From positions 62,001 to 126,000 of the forward strand of contig CAVROT010000016.1 of the NCBI GenBank assembly GCA_963722905.1: a DNA stretch of 64,000 bases, in the 5' to 3' direction. Positions 35,776 through 44,685 of this stretch are shown here, piece by piece. The notes beneath the pieces were generated by a model. It had not been told where the DNA came from. It ran no database searches and worked only from the letters and a program-made list of their open reading frames with translations. The position numbers and the translations under genes are program-made. The stretch's first letter is position 1; each line of letters begins with the position of its first letter. The DNA comes from CAVROT01 sp963722905. Its GTDB lineage: Bacteria; Pseudomonadota; Alphaproteobacteria; Rhodobacterales; Rhodobacteraceae.

Positions 35776-38280
35776 ATGAAGACGGATGTGAAGGCGCTGG
35801 TCGTGGGTGGCGGCGCAGTGGGGACCTCGATCGCCTACCACCTTGCGCGGGCGGGCTGGTCGGACGTGATGCTGGTAGAGCGCGACGAGCTTACCGCCGG
35901 CAGCACATGGCACGCGGCCGGGCTGCTGCCCTACTTCAACATGAGCTACGCCGCGAGCCACATCCACGACCATTCGATCAAGTTCTACAAGACGCTGGAG
36001 GAAGAGACGGGTCTGAACCCCGGCTTTTCCGTCGTGGGCAACCTGCGCATGGCGCAGAGCCGAGCGCGCATGGACGAGTACATGCTCTATGCCGCGATGG
36101 CCGACAGCATTGGCATCCCCTACGAATGGCTGGCGCCCGCGCAGATTGCCGACCGCTACCCGCTGGTCCGCACCGACGATCTGGAGGGCGCGATCCTTCA
36201 TCCGACGGACGGCTACATCAACCCCGCAGACGTCACGATGGCCATGGCCAAGGGCGCCCGCCAGCGCGGCGTGACGATCGAGCGACGCTGGCAGGTCGAC
36301 GCCTACGCCTGGACCGGCGACCACTGGAACGTCACGCTGACCCGGATGGTCGAGCAGGGTGGCAACCTCGTTTCGTCACAGGAAACCGTCGTCGTACGGG
36401 CCCAGCACGTCGTGACCGCGACCGGCAACCACGCGCAGCGCACCGCCGGTCTGCTGGGCATCCGCATCCCCGCGATCCCGGTCGAGCATCAGTACATTGT
36501 GACCGAGCCCGACCCGGCGCTGGTGGACTGGCGCAGTGGCAACCCGCAGCACCCGGTACTGCGCGACGCGGACGCCAGGTGGTACGTGCGCGAGGAACGC
36601 GGCGGCTGGATCCTTGGCCCCTACGAGCAGGGGGCACCCGCGCGGTTCGCCCACGGCGTGCCGGCGGGGTTCCGCGCCGACCTCTTCCCGCTCGACCTCG
36701 ACCGGATCGAGGCGGAGTACATGGCGATGATCCACCGCCTTCCGTCGTCCGAGCACGTGGGCCTGAAGGACGACTTCAACGGCCCGATCTGCTACACGCC
36801 CGACGGCAATCCGCTGATCGGGCCGGCGCCCGGCCTGCGCAACATGTGGCTGGCCGAGGGATTCAGCTTCGGCATCACGGCGGCGGGCGGGGCGGGGCAC
36901 TACCTGGCGCAGATGATGGTCGAGGGCGAGGCCGAGATCGACATGGCGTCGATGGACCCGCGCCGGTTCGGGCAGTGGATGACCACCGACTACGCCGTGG
37001 CCAAGAACGAGGAGGCGTATTCCCACGTCTTCATCCTGCACCACCCCGACGAGGAGCGGCCCGCCGCCCGTCCGCTGCGCACCGCCCCCTGCTACGAGCG
37101 CATGAAGGCGCGCGGCGCGCAGTTCGGCGTGGTCGACGGGTGGGAGCGGCCCAACTACTTCGGCCCCGTGGGCGCGCCCGACGGCTACGATCACGACGGC
37201 CGCAGTTTCCGCAGGGGTGCCTGGTGGGCGCATGCGCGCGACGAGGCGGAGGCGGTGCGCGGCGCCGCCGGTCTGATCGACGCCACGGCCTTCGCCAAGC
37301 ACACGCTGCGCGGTCCGGGTGCTGCGGGCTTCCTCGACTGGTACACGACCAACCGGCTGCCGAAGCCGGGGCGCATCAACCTGACCTATGCGCTGACCGA
37401 CGCCGGTACCGTCCGGTCCGAATTCACCATCCTGCGCACCGGCGACGACACGTTCACGCTGATCTCGGCCGGGGCGTGGCGCGCCTACGACGGGGACGAG
37501 CTCGCGCGTGCGGTGAACGACAAGGTGGCCGAGTTCGGACCGATGTACCTGTCGGACGTTACCGCGCAGGTCGGTGTCTTCGCCCTGTCGGGTCCGCGGG
37601 CACGCGATGTGCTTGCGGGGCTCGTGCGCGACGCGGATCCCGCGACAGCGCTGGGCAACAAGCGCTTCCCGTGGCTGTCGCATCGCCGGGTCGAGCTGGG
37701 GATGGTGCCGGTGAACGCGGTGCGCGTGTCCTACACCGGAGAGCTGGGGTGGGAACTTCACCACCCGATGGAGATGCAGAACCGCCTTTTCGACATGCTG
37801 ATGGAGGCGGGCGAGCCGCTGGGCCTGACGCCGGTGGGTGCGCGGGCGCAGAACTGGCTGCGGCAGGAAAAGAGCTACCGCGCCTTCGGGTCCGAGCTGG
37901 GGCGCGACGCGACCCCGCCGGAGGCCGGGCTGGACCGGTTCGTTGATCCCTCCAAGGAGTTCCGCGGCAAGGCGGCAATGAACTCCGGGGGCATCCGCGC
38001 ACGCTGCGTCACGCTGGCCGTCGACGGCCCCGGCGACGCGGATCCCTGGGGGCGGGAAGCGCTTTACGACGGGAGCGGAAACGGCGCCGTCGGGCGGCTG
38101 ACCTCGGGCGGCTGGTCGGTGGCGCTGGACCGGTCTATCGCGATGGGATACGTCAGGCCCGACCTGGCCGAGCCTGGCACGCGGCTCAGGGTGCGCATGT
38201 TCCGCGCGCTTTGGCCGGCCGAGGTTCTGCCCGACAGCCCGCACGACGCCGCGAACGCAAGGATCAGGGCCGACGTCTGA
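35776..38280 (+). CDS. FAD-dependent dimethylglycine/sarcosine dehydrogenase-like protein with GcvT domain
   Basis: 834-residue two-domain protein. The N-terminal DAO flavoprotein begins KALVVGGGAVGTSIAYHLAR (FAD-binding GxGxxG), with GSTWHAAGLLPYFN carrying the histidine that often attaches FAD covalently. The C-terminal half (about residues 420-834) is an aminomethyltransferase (GcvT-like) domain with VTAQVGVFALSGPRARDVLA and RVSYTGELGWELHHPMEMQ. Such enzymes demethylate dimethylglycine or sarcosine and pass the one-carbon unit to tetrahydrofolate. It stands divergent from tpa, so a link to methylated amine or osmolyte use is plausible but unproven. Confidence 0.9.
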   Translation: MKTDVKALVVGGGAVGTSIAYHLARAGWSDVMLVERDELTAGSTWHAAGLLPYFNMSYAASHIHDHSIKFYKTLEEETGLNPGFSVVGNLRMAQSRARMDEYMLYAAMADSIGIPYEWLAPAQIADRYPLVRTDDLEGAILHPTDGYINPADVTMAMAKGARQRGVTIERRWQVDAYAWTGDHWNVTLTRMVEQGGNLVSSQETVVVRAQHVVTATGNHAQRTAGLLGIRIPAIPVEHQYIVTEPDPALVDWRSGNPQHPVLRDADARWYVREERGGWILGPYEQGAPARFAHGVPAGFRADLFPLDLDRIEAEYMAMIHRLPSSEHVGLKDDFNGPICYTPDGNPLIGPAPGLRNMWLAEGFSFGITAAGGAGHYLAQMMVEGEAEIDMASMDPRRFGQWMTTDYAVAKNEEAYSHVFILHHPDEERPAARPLRTAPCYERMKARGAQFGVVDGWERPNYFGPVGAPDGYDHDGRSFRRGAWWAHARDEAEAVRGAAGLIDATAFAKHTLRGPGAAGFLDWYTTNRLPKPGRINLTYALTDAGTVRSEFTILRTGDDTFTLISAGAWRAYDGDELARAVNDKVAEFGPMYLSDVTAQVGVFALSGPRARDVLAGLVRDADPATALGNKRFPWLSHRRVELGMVPVNAVRVSYTGELGWELHHPMEMQNRLFDMLMEAGEPLGLTPVGARAQNWLRQEKSYRAFGSELGRDATPPEAGLDRFVDPSKEFRGKAAMNSGGIRARCVTLAVDGPGDADPWGREALYDGSGNGAVGRLTSGGWSVALDRSIAMGYVRPDLAEPGTRLRVRMFRALWPAEVLPDSPHDAANARIRADV

Positions 38281-38424
38281 TCGGGGCAACGACGAGCCCG
38301 GTAGGCTTTCTCATCGAAAGGTCAGAAAGGTTTGGCATGGCTGCATGACCTAGGGTAACATATCCGTGTCGGGACCGGACGAGATTCACCGGACGCCCCC
38401 GCAGTCATAAAAGGATAGACCGAT

Positions 38425-39197
38425 ATGAAGACCATCGGGATGATAACGTTCTCAGGCCTCGCCGTTTCGGCGATGGTCCTCACCGCCAACGCTGCCCCTG
38501 TGCCCGTCGATCTGAGCTCGTGGACCGCCGAGGGCGGCGGCAACTGGATCCTCGAAGCCGACGACAACGGCGTGAGGCAGTCGATAAACGGCAATCCGAC
38601 GGTCTTCTCCAACGGTGTTGCGTCCTCGCAGGGCACGGCCCTTTCGGGAACCGTCGAGGTGCAGACCACCGGCGACGACGACTGGTTCGGCTTCGTTCTG
38701 GGCTACAACGTCGGCGATCTGGACAATGCGGCGGCCGATTTCCTGCTGGTCGACTGGAAGCAGCGCGATCAGGACGGCTATCAGCAGGGCCTCGCGATCT
38801 CCCGCGTGACCGGCGACATCCCGAACAACGATTTTTCCGTCAACCCGCCTGGGCGCATGACGGCATCGTCGATCTTCTGACCCGCTCGAACGCGCCCGGA
38901 TCGCAGTTCGCGACGACCGGGTGGGCCGACAACACCGAATACACCTTCGATCTGGAGTTCACCGCGTCGAACGTGAAGGTCTTCGTAGACGGGAACCTCG
39001 AGATCGACATCGACGCCGGCGGCACGCCCTTCGCCGACGGCGGATTCGGGTTCTACAACTTCTCGCAGTCGGGCGTCCGCTATGCCGGCATCGGCGAAGA
39101 GGTCCTGCCGCCGGTCGTGCCGCTTCCGGCCGGTCTGCCGATCCTGCTGAGCGCACTGGGCGCGTTCGGCTTCGTGGCGTCGCGCCGCAGGGCCTGA
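38425..39197 (+). pseudogene. VPLPA-CTERM exported protein with thrombospondin-C-like domain, frameshifted
   Basis: The first frame (38425-38880) gives a signal peptide (MKTIGMITFSGLAVSAMVLT to ANA) and a lectin-like sandwich start: DDWFGFVLGYNVGDLDNAA, VDWKQRDQDGYQQGLAISRV. Near 38850 the match moves by one base into the frame ending at 39197, which continues LLTRSNAPGSQFATTGWADN, KVFVDGNLEIDIDAGGTPFA and GGFGFYNFSQSGVRYAGIGE. It ends with the sorting signal VPLPAGLPILLSALGAFGF plus ASRRRA. One inserted base restores a single protein of about 257 residues. The fold resembles the thrombospondin C-terminal domain. Recent mutation or sequencing error are both possible. Confidence 0.82.
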
Positions 39198-39593
39198 GCC
39201 CCCAGAGCGATCCGGGCAACGGCGCCCCTTCCCACCGGGGGGTGCCGTTCGCATGTCCGGGCGCCGCCTCTGCGGACCGCGCGGCATAGAGGTGGTGCGG
39301 CCGTTCTGGCGGCGGTGCTGCACGACGCCCTGCCCTTCGACCTGCCAGCTGGCCGATAAGACAGGGCCTTACCCTTCGATGCCGGCACGCTCGCGCCGGC
39401 CGCGCCGCGCGGGTGACATCCTGCACACCCGCGCGGTGTGCGCCGATCCGGCGACGGTGCGGGGCGCCGGGCGGTGTTCCCGGTTGTCGCAGCGCCGGAT
39501 CGGACCGTGGATAGTGCCAGTCGATGCGCCGCGCGTGGGCCTGTGCGGATGGACCGGGCTGGACGCTTCATGATTTCCAGCGCCGCACAGGCG

Positions 39594-39870
39594 GCTCTTC
39601 GACAAGTCGATGGAAGCGGGTGCCCCGTTAGTTTGGACGCCGGTCGGCGCCTGGTCCAATAGCCTGCTGCGGCAGGAAGAGGCCGCGCCTTCGGCCCGGA
39701 ACCGGGGCATGACGCGACCCCGCCCGAGGCCCGGCTGATCAGTTCGTGTAGCCAACGGAATGCGGTTTCGGGGGTGGAAGGCGCCAGAGGCCCGGAGCGG
39801 CGCCGTGTGGGGCAGCCGGCTGGACGTTATTCCGCCGCTCGATCGAAACTTGGCGGCGTGCGCGAACTGA
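39594..39870 (+). pseudogene. Fragment of a second dimethylglycine-dehydrogenase-like gene
   Basis: LFDKSMEAGAPLVWTPVGAW and SNSLLRQEE read at 39596-39682 correspond to LFDMLMEAGEPLGLTPVGAR and AQNWLRQEK of the intact flavoprotein at 35776-38280. After a frameshift, related codons for a DATPPEA stretch appear near 39715, and a weak match to the GNGAVGRLTSGG end follows near 39800. The rest of the gene is missing. The region 39198-39593 before it shows no recognisable gene. Confidence 0.72.
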
Positions 39871-39885
39871 TTGCGTGGGCGCCAG

Positions 39886-40818
39886 TCAAGCGTCGTCCAG
39901 CCGGTCCGTTGCGGGGGGCGGGGTGCGCGACAGCGCTGACATGCGGTCGTAAAGCGCGTCGTCCATCGTGAACCCTGCTGCCGCCAGCGACGGGGCCAGC
40001 TGTTCGGGCGTGCGCGCGCTGATGATGGGCGCCGTGACGCCCGGATGGCGCGCGGCCCAGGCCACGGCCAGCGTCGCGGCATCCACCCCGACCTCGGCGG
40101 CGAGCGCCGACAGCTCGGCGGCGGTGGCGTGCATCCATTCGGGACCGTAGCGGGTGCGGTAGCGGTCGTCGGTCTTCAGCCGACCGGTCCCGCCCGACGC
40201 GTACTTGCCCGACAGCAACCCGCCGCCAAGGGGAGAGTAGGGCGCCGTCGCGATGCCCTCGCTGAGGCACATCGGCAGTATCTCGACCTCGGCCTGGCGC
40301 TTGACGAGGTTATACATCGGCTGGAGAATGTCGATGCGCGTGCCCGTCGCGGCGGCGGCATGCTGCGCCTTGACCACCTGCCATGCGGCGTAGTTCGACA
40401 CGCCGACGTAGCGTATGTGCCCCTCGATCTGGAGTTTCGAGAGCGCCTCGAAGCTTTCGGCGAACGGCGTGTCGGGATCGAAACGGTGCAGGTAAAGGAT
40501 GTCCACCATCTCCATCCCCAGACGCCGCCGGCTGTCGTCGAAGCTGTCGAGGATGTTCCGGCGGGACGCGCCGCCGGCGAAGTTCGCCTTGGTGGCGACG
40601 ATCAGAGCGTCGCGGTCGGCCGCGGCGAGGCGCCCGAGGATCGTCTCGGACGCCCCGTCGGTATAGGCGTGGGCCGTATCGAAGAAGTTCACGCCGGCCG
40701 CGCGGCACGCCTCGTACATCGCGGCGCTCTCACGCTCGTCGGCGCCGCCGCCGAATTGCATGGTGCCGTAGCACAGGGACGAGGCGGGGCTGCCATCGGG
40801 CGCGGTGAGGGATATCAT
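39886..40818 (-). CDS. Aldo/keto reductase
   Basis: 310-residue NADPH-dependent oxidoreductase of the AKR family (TIM barrel). The catalytic tetrad is recognisable: Asp and Tyr in NFFDTAHAYTDG, Lys in ALIVATKANF and His in DILYLHRFDPDTP. GVSNYAAWQVV and the C-terminal YSPLGGGLLSGKYASGG region are typical of the AKR11/12-like group. ATG 40818 fits family starts; upstream in-frame codons lack similarity. It is divergent from a zinc alcohol dehydrogenase with 155 bases between, suggesting shared control. Confidence 0.92.
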   Translation of the reverse strand: MISLTAPDGSPASSLCYGTMQFGGGADERESAAMYEACRAAGVNFFDTAHAYTDGASETILGRLAAADRDALIVATKANFAGGASRRNILDSFDDSRRRLGMEMVDILYLHRFDPDTPFAESFEALSKLQIEGHIRYVGVSNYAAWQVVKAQHAAAATGTRIDILQPMYNLVKRQAEVEILPMCLSEGIATAPYSPLGGGLLSGKYASGGTGRLKTDDRYRTRYGPEWMHATAAELSALAAEVGVDAATLAVAWAARHPGVTAPIISARTPEQLAPSLAAAGFTMDDALYDRMSALSRTPPPATDRLDDA

Positions 40819-40973
40819 CTTCCAAGCGTCGCACGCAGACGACCCGTTCGGCAATGGTCGGCGAGGGGCGGGCCGGTCGGGCGGCGATCCTCGCCGCGCC
40901 GCCGGGTCCATGCTTGCCGCCGTGCGGCCCATGCGGCGCATCGACGGTCGTGTCGAACGAAAGAGGAGTCGCC

Positions 40974-41969
40974 ATGAAGGCCATCACGTTCCGTGCCCGC
41001 AACGATGTCGAGCTGTCGCTGATCGCCGATCCAGCGGCCGGCCCCGGCGAGGTCGTCGTGCGCGTCGCGGCGTGCGGCCTCTGCCACACCGACTTCGAGG
41101 TGCTCAGCGCCAATTACGGGGAAGGTGCGTTTCCGGTCGTGCCGGGACACGAGTACGCCGGCGTGGTCGTCGAGGTCGGCGCCGGCGTGACCGGCGTCTC
41201 GGAAGGGGACCGCGTGGCCGTCGATCCCAACATGGGCTGCGGGCACTGTCGCGCGTGCCGGCGCGGCCGGACCAACCTCTGCGACAACCTGCGCGCTTAC
41301 GGCGTGACCGAGAACGGCGGTTTCGCCGGGCTGAGCGTCGTGCGGGCCGAGGCTGTCCATGGCATAGGCGACCTGGAATTCGGACTGGCGGCATTGGCGG
41401 AACCGATGGCCTGCGTGCTTAACGGCGTCGATCAGATCCACCGCCCCGATGCCGAGACCGCGCTGATCTTCGGTGCCGGACCGATGGGTCTTCTGATGGC
41501 GATGGCGCTCGGGATGCGGGGCGTCCGCGACATCGCTGTGGTCGACATCGACGAGGCCCGGCTGGCTCTGGCCGAGGGCTTCGGCTTTCGTGCGATCGCT
41601 GCCGGTTCGGCCGATCTCGGCCCTCTGCGCCGCACCATCGACCTTGCGGTGGACGCGACTGGCGTGCCCGCGGTAGCCGGTGCGCTGCCGGACTACATCG
41701 CGAACGGAGGCACGGGGCTCTACTTCGGGGTCTGCCCGGCGGAGGCGCGGGTGGGCGTGGCACCGTTCGAGGTGTTCCGCCGCCAGCTGACGCTGACCGG
41801 AACCCATTCGCTGAACCGGAACATTCCCGCGGCGCTGGCGGTCATTGCGGATGTCGGGCCCGGAATGTCGAAGCTCGTTTCGCACAGGGTGTCGCTGGAC
41901 GACGTTGCGGCGATCCTGTCTGACAGGCCGCCCGCCGGCAGTCTAAAGGTTCAGGCGGTGCTCGATTAG
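40974..41969 (+). CDS. Zinc-dependent alcohol (polyol) dehydrogenase
   Basis: 331-residue medium-chain dehydrogenase. The catalytic zinc ligands lie in AACGLCHTDFE and VPGHEYAG; the structural zinc cysteines are in CGHCRACRRGRTNLC. The Rossmann motif is GAGPMG near residue 165. The EPMACVLNGVDQ segment resembles sorbitol/threonine dehydrogenase-type enzymes, so a polyol substrate is likely. ATG 40974 follows AGGAG by five bases. It lies far from the tetritol-like operon, but it is the only polyol dehydrogenase candidate in the window. Confidence 0.92.
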   Translation: MKAITFRARNDVELSLIADPAAGPGEVVVRVAACGLCHTDFEVLSANYGEGAFPVVPGHEYAGVVVEVGAGVTGVSEGDRVAVDPNMGCGHCRACRRGRTNLCDNLRAYGVTENGGFAGLSVVRAEAVHGIGDLEFGLAALAEPMACVLNGVDQIHRPDAETALIFGAGPMGLLMAMALGMRGVRDIAVVDIDEARLALAEGFGFRAIAAGSADLGPLRRTIDLAVDATGVPAVAGALPDYIANGGTGLYFGVCPAEARVGVAPFEVFRRQLTLTGTHSLNRNIPAALAVIADVGPGMSKLVSHRVSLDDVAAILSDRPPAGSLKVQAVLD

Positions 41970-41978
41970 GTACGGGCA

Positions 41979-42005
41979 CCGGGACCGCACCTCAGGCGGT
42001 TCCGG
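41979..42005 (+). terminator. Hairpin after the alcohol dehydrogenase gene
   Basis: A 10-bp stem (CCGGGACCGC with GCGGTTCCGG, one G-T pair) and a 7-base loop begins nine bases after the stop codon. It is not followed by a T-run, so it is a terminator candidate only by position and stability. Confidence 0.5.
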
Positions 42006-42035
42006 TCCGACATTGCCGTGTGCCCGGCAAACGAA

Positions 42036-42059
42036 CGCCCGGACCTTTCGGCCCGGGCG
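42036..42059 (-). terminator. Hairpin after the DUF2382 gene
   Basis: A 7-bp stem CGCCCGG/CCGGGCG with a 10-base loop lies 31 bases past the stop of the minus-strand gene and is followed in that direction by TTCGTTT, a partial T-tract. This fits a weak intrinsic terminator facing the alcohol dehydrogenase. Confidence 0.5.
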
Positions 42060-42090
42060 CGTCGCGGTTCCCCACAGAGGGCGTCCCGGT

Positions 42091-42960
42091 TCAGCGGCGG
42101 TCGTCGTCCCGTGCGCGGCGATCTGCGTCGACAGAGCCGCCTGCGCGACGCTCGTCGTCGATCTCGACCTCGGTGTGGCGCTCCGTCTCGTGCACGGTCT
42201 CGGTGTGGGACCCGGACGTCTTTTCGAGGCTGATCTCTTCGACCACGCGCGCCTCCTTGGAGACGACGGCCTCTTCGTGGTGCTCCTCGGCCTCGATGGT
42301 CTGGTCGCGGAACGGATCGGTGCCGGCGGCGCGATCGACGGGGGTGCGGTGCACTTCGACATCCTCGTCGTGCAGCAAGACGTCCTCGCTCACGTCCTCC
42401 TCGACCACGTAGGACCGCACCTTGACGCGGCCGTGGTCGACCTCGCGCTTGCCGATGCGGACGTCCTCCTGCACCACTTCAAGCGTGTCGCCGACGGGGG
42501 CCGTGCCTTCGAACGCGGTGCTTGCCTCGGCCATGCCGGGCGCGCCCATGCCGGTCGATCCGGTCGCGGGCGTGGCGGCCGCCGCGTCGTAGCCGGACCA
42601 GCCTTCGCTGCGCCAGCTTTCCTCGCGCGCATCCATGTCGACCGTACCCTCGTCGTCCAGGATGTCGACGATCCGGTCGCGACTGGCACCTGTCGTCATC
42701 ACCGTCAGCAGCGTACCGCCGCGACGCAGCCCTTCGGAATAGCTGTGGCGGTCGTCGTCGCCCATGAAGAAGTCGCCGAGCTTGTCCATGAAGCCCTTCT
42801 CTTCGGGGGCGCCGGCGGTCGTGCCCTGCTGGCCTTCGACGATCTCGACGTCGTGGCCGTCGATCCCCAGGGCGGTGATCCTGTCCCGGGCGGCTTCGGC
42901 ATCCGCCCGGCTGTCGAAGAAGGCGGTGATCTGGCGGCGGTCGGTTGCGGTGGTGTCCAT
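42091..42960 (-). CDS. YsnF/AvaK-type stress protein (DUF2382) with YflT-like N-terminal domain
   Basis: 289 residues, very acidic. The N-terminal about 100 residues (QITAFFDSRADAEAARDRIT, GGTLLTVMTTG) resemble the general-stress YflT fold. The C-terminal part (about 155-265) is DUF2382: LEVVQEDVRIGKREVDHGRV, SYVVEEDVSEDVLLHDEDVE and VVSKEARVVEEISLEK repeats. Members are induced by stress or surface growth and may have a structural role; biochemical function is unknown. A second DUF2382 gene ends three bases upstream, so the pair forms an operon. Confidence 0.88.
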   Translation of the reverse strand: MDTTATDRRQITAFFDSRADAEAARDRITALGIDGHDVEIVEGQQGTTAGAPEEKGFMDKLGDFFMGDDDRHSYSEGLRRGGTLLTVMTTGASRDRIVDILDDEGTVDMDAREESWRSEGWSGYDAAAATPATGSTGMGAPGMAEASTAFEGTAPVGDTLEVVQEDVRIGKREVDHGRVKVRSYVVEEDVSEDVLLHDEDVEVHRTPVDRAAGTDPFRDQTIEAEEHHEEAVVSKEARVVEEISLEKTSGSHTETVHETERHTEVEIDDERRAGGSVDADRRARDDDRR

Positions 42961-42963
42961 GGT

Positions 42964-43425
42964 TCAGTCCTTCTTGATAGGTGCCGCGACCCCGTCGTCA
43001 TCGACGGGCTTGCGCGTGATGACGGCATCCTGCCGCCTTAGGGTAACCGGCACGTCGACTTCCTCGTACGTCACATGCTGCCCGAGGTGGATTTCCTCGC
43101 GCAGGACGAGACGCTTCTCGACCACGACGACCTCCTCGAAGATTGGGATTATCGTGATTTCGCCTTCCTGCCGCGTGATAGGAACGGCGTCGCCCGGTGC
43201 GATCTCGCGATCGATCCGGACGCGCTTCACGTCGACCGTCGTGCCTTCGATCGTCTCGCGGACGCTCTCGTCGAACGTCCCGGTGGTGACGGCGACTGTG
43301 ACCCGCCCGGTGACGCGGTCGACTATGTCGACGCGCGCCGTCTCCTCCACCACATCCAATGTGGCGGACTCGACGTTCGGTCCGCGCAAGACCTTTGCGC
43401 CGGTGGGGTCCGGTGATCGTGCCAT
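42964..43425 (-). CDS. DUF2382 domain protein
   Basis: 153 residues, essentially a lone DUF2382 domain: VDVKRVRIDREIAPGDAVPI, EGEITIIPIFEEVVVVEKRL and REEIHLGQHVTYEEVDVPVT. ATG 43425 gives the most family-like start; an upstream TTG is less likely. It precedes the longer YsnF-like gene by three bases. Probably a stress-related partner of that protein. The 167 bases upstream, to the BMP receptor stop, hold nothing recognisable. Confidence 0.85.
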   Translation of the reverse strand: MARSPDPTGAKVLRGPNVESATLDVVEETARVDIVDRVTGRVTVAVTTGTFDESVRETIEGTTVDVKRVRIDREIAPGDAVPITRQEGEITIIPIFEEVVVVEKRLVLREEIHLGQHVTYEEVDVPVTLRRQDAVITRKPVDDDGVAAPIKKD

Positions 43426-43592
43426 TCGGACGTCGCCTTGATGCCGGGTGATACGGCAGCGCAATGCGTACGCCCGGCGCAGGGTTCCCCGGATTCCGGG
43501 ACCTCTATCGGTGCCGTCGCGTCACATCGCCGATGCCCGCCCTGCCGTCGGGGCGGACAGCACGTCCCGGTGGCGATGCTGCCGCGTGCCGG

Positions 43593-44663
43593 TCAGTTCG
43601 GGATTTCGCCTGTCAGTCCCTCGACGTAGAAATCCATGCCGGCAAGCGTGGCGTCGTCCGCGACCTCGCCCTCGGCCAGCCAGTCGCTGCCGTCCTGCTT
43701 CTTCAGCGGCCCGGTGAACGGGTGGTAGTCGCCCGACGCGATGGCGTCCTTCATCGCCAGCGCCTCGGCCTTCACGTCGGCGGGCACGGCATCGCTGATC
43801 TCGCCGATGCCGACCATGCCGGGGCCGATGCCGTCCCAGGTGTCGGTGCTTTCCCACGTCCCGTCCATGACGGCGCCTACGCGCGCGATGTAGTAGGGCG
43901 CCCAGTCGTCGATGATGCTGCTGACGCGCGGCATCGGGGCGTATTCCGCCATGTCTGACGCCTGCCCGAAGGTGACGACGCCGCCGGCCTGCTCCGCCGC
44001 GGCCTGCGGCGCGGTGGAATCGGTGTGCTGGAGCACGACGTCGGCGCCCTGTTCGATCAGCGCCTTGGCGGCGTCCGCCTCCTTGGCGGGGTCGAACCAC
44101 GTGTAGGCCCAGACGATGCGGAACTCGACGTCGGGGTTGACCTTGCGCGCGTGGATATAGGCCGAGTTGATGCCGCGGATGACCTCGGGGATGGGGAAGG
44201 ACGCGATGTAGCCGATGATGTCGCTTTCCGTCATCTTGCCGGCGATGTGGCCCTGGATGGCGCGGCCCTCGTAGAAGCGGGCCGAATAGGTCGCGAGGTT
44301 GTCGGCGCGCTTGTAGCCCGTCGCATGCTCGAACTTCACGTCGGGAAACTTGGCGGCGACGTTCACCGTCGGATCCATGTAGCCGAAGGACGTGGCGAAG
44401 ATGATGTCGGCGCCGCTCAACGCCATCTGGGTCATGACGCGTTCGGCGTCCGCTCCTTCGGGGACGCTTTCCTGGAATACCGTCTCGACCTTGTCGCCGT
44501 ATTCCTCCTCGACCGCCTGGCGGGCCTGGTCGTGCTCGTAGGTCCAGCCGCCGTCGCCGACGGGGCCGACGTAGACGAAGCCGACCTTGACCGGATCCTC
44601 CTGGGCGAGGGCGGCCGCCGGCAGCAGGGCGATGGCGGAGGCGAGAAGGGTTCTGCGGTTCAT
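43593..44663 (-). CDS. BMP-family nucleoside/purine ABC transporter substrate-binding protein
   Basis: 356-residue periplasmic receptor of the BmpA/Med group. Signal peptide MNRRTLLASAIALLPAAALA, cleavage before QEDP. The family start KVGFVYVGPVGDGGWTYEHD, FATSFGYMDPTVNVAAKFPD and the PIPEVIRGINSAYIHARKVN stretch are diagnostic. It ends an operon that begins with xanthine dehydrogenase, so the ligand is inferred to be a purine base or nucleoside such as xanthine, hypoxanthine or their ribosides. Confidence 0.92.
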   Translation of the reverse strand: MNRRTLLASAIALLPAAALAQEDPVKVGFVYVGPVGDGGWTYEHDQARQAVEEEYGDKVETVFQESVPEGADAERVMTQMALSGADIIFATSFGYMDPTVNVAAKFPDVKFEHATGYKRADNLATYSARFYEGRAIQGHIAGKMTESDIIGYIASFPIPEVIRGINSAYIHARKVNPDVEFRIVWAYTWFDPAKEADAAKALIEQGADVVLQHTDSTAPQAAAEQAGGVVTFGQASDMAEYAPMPRVSSIIDDWAPYYIARVGAVMDGTWESTDTWDGIGPGMVGIGEISDAVPADVKAEALAMKDAIASGDYHPFTGPLKKQDGSDWLAEGEVADDATLAGMDFYVEGLTGEIPN

Positions 44664-44685
44664 GCGGATATCCTTGAGCGTGCCC

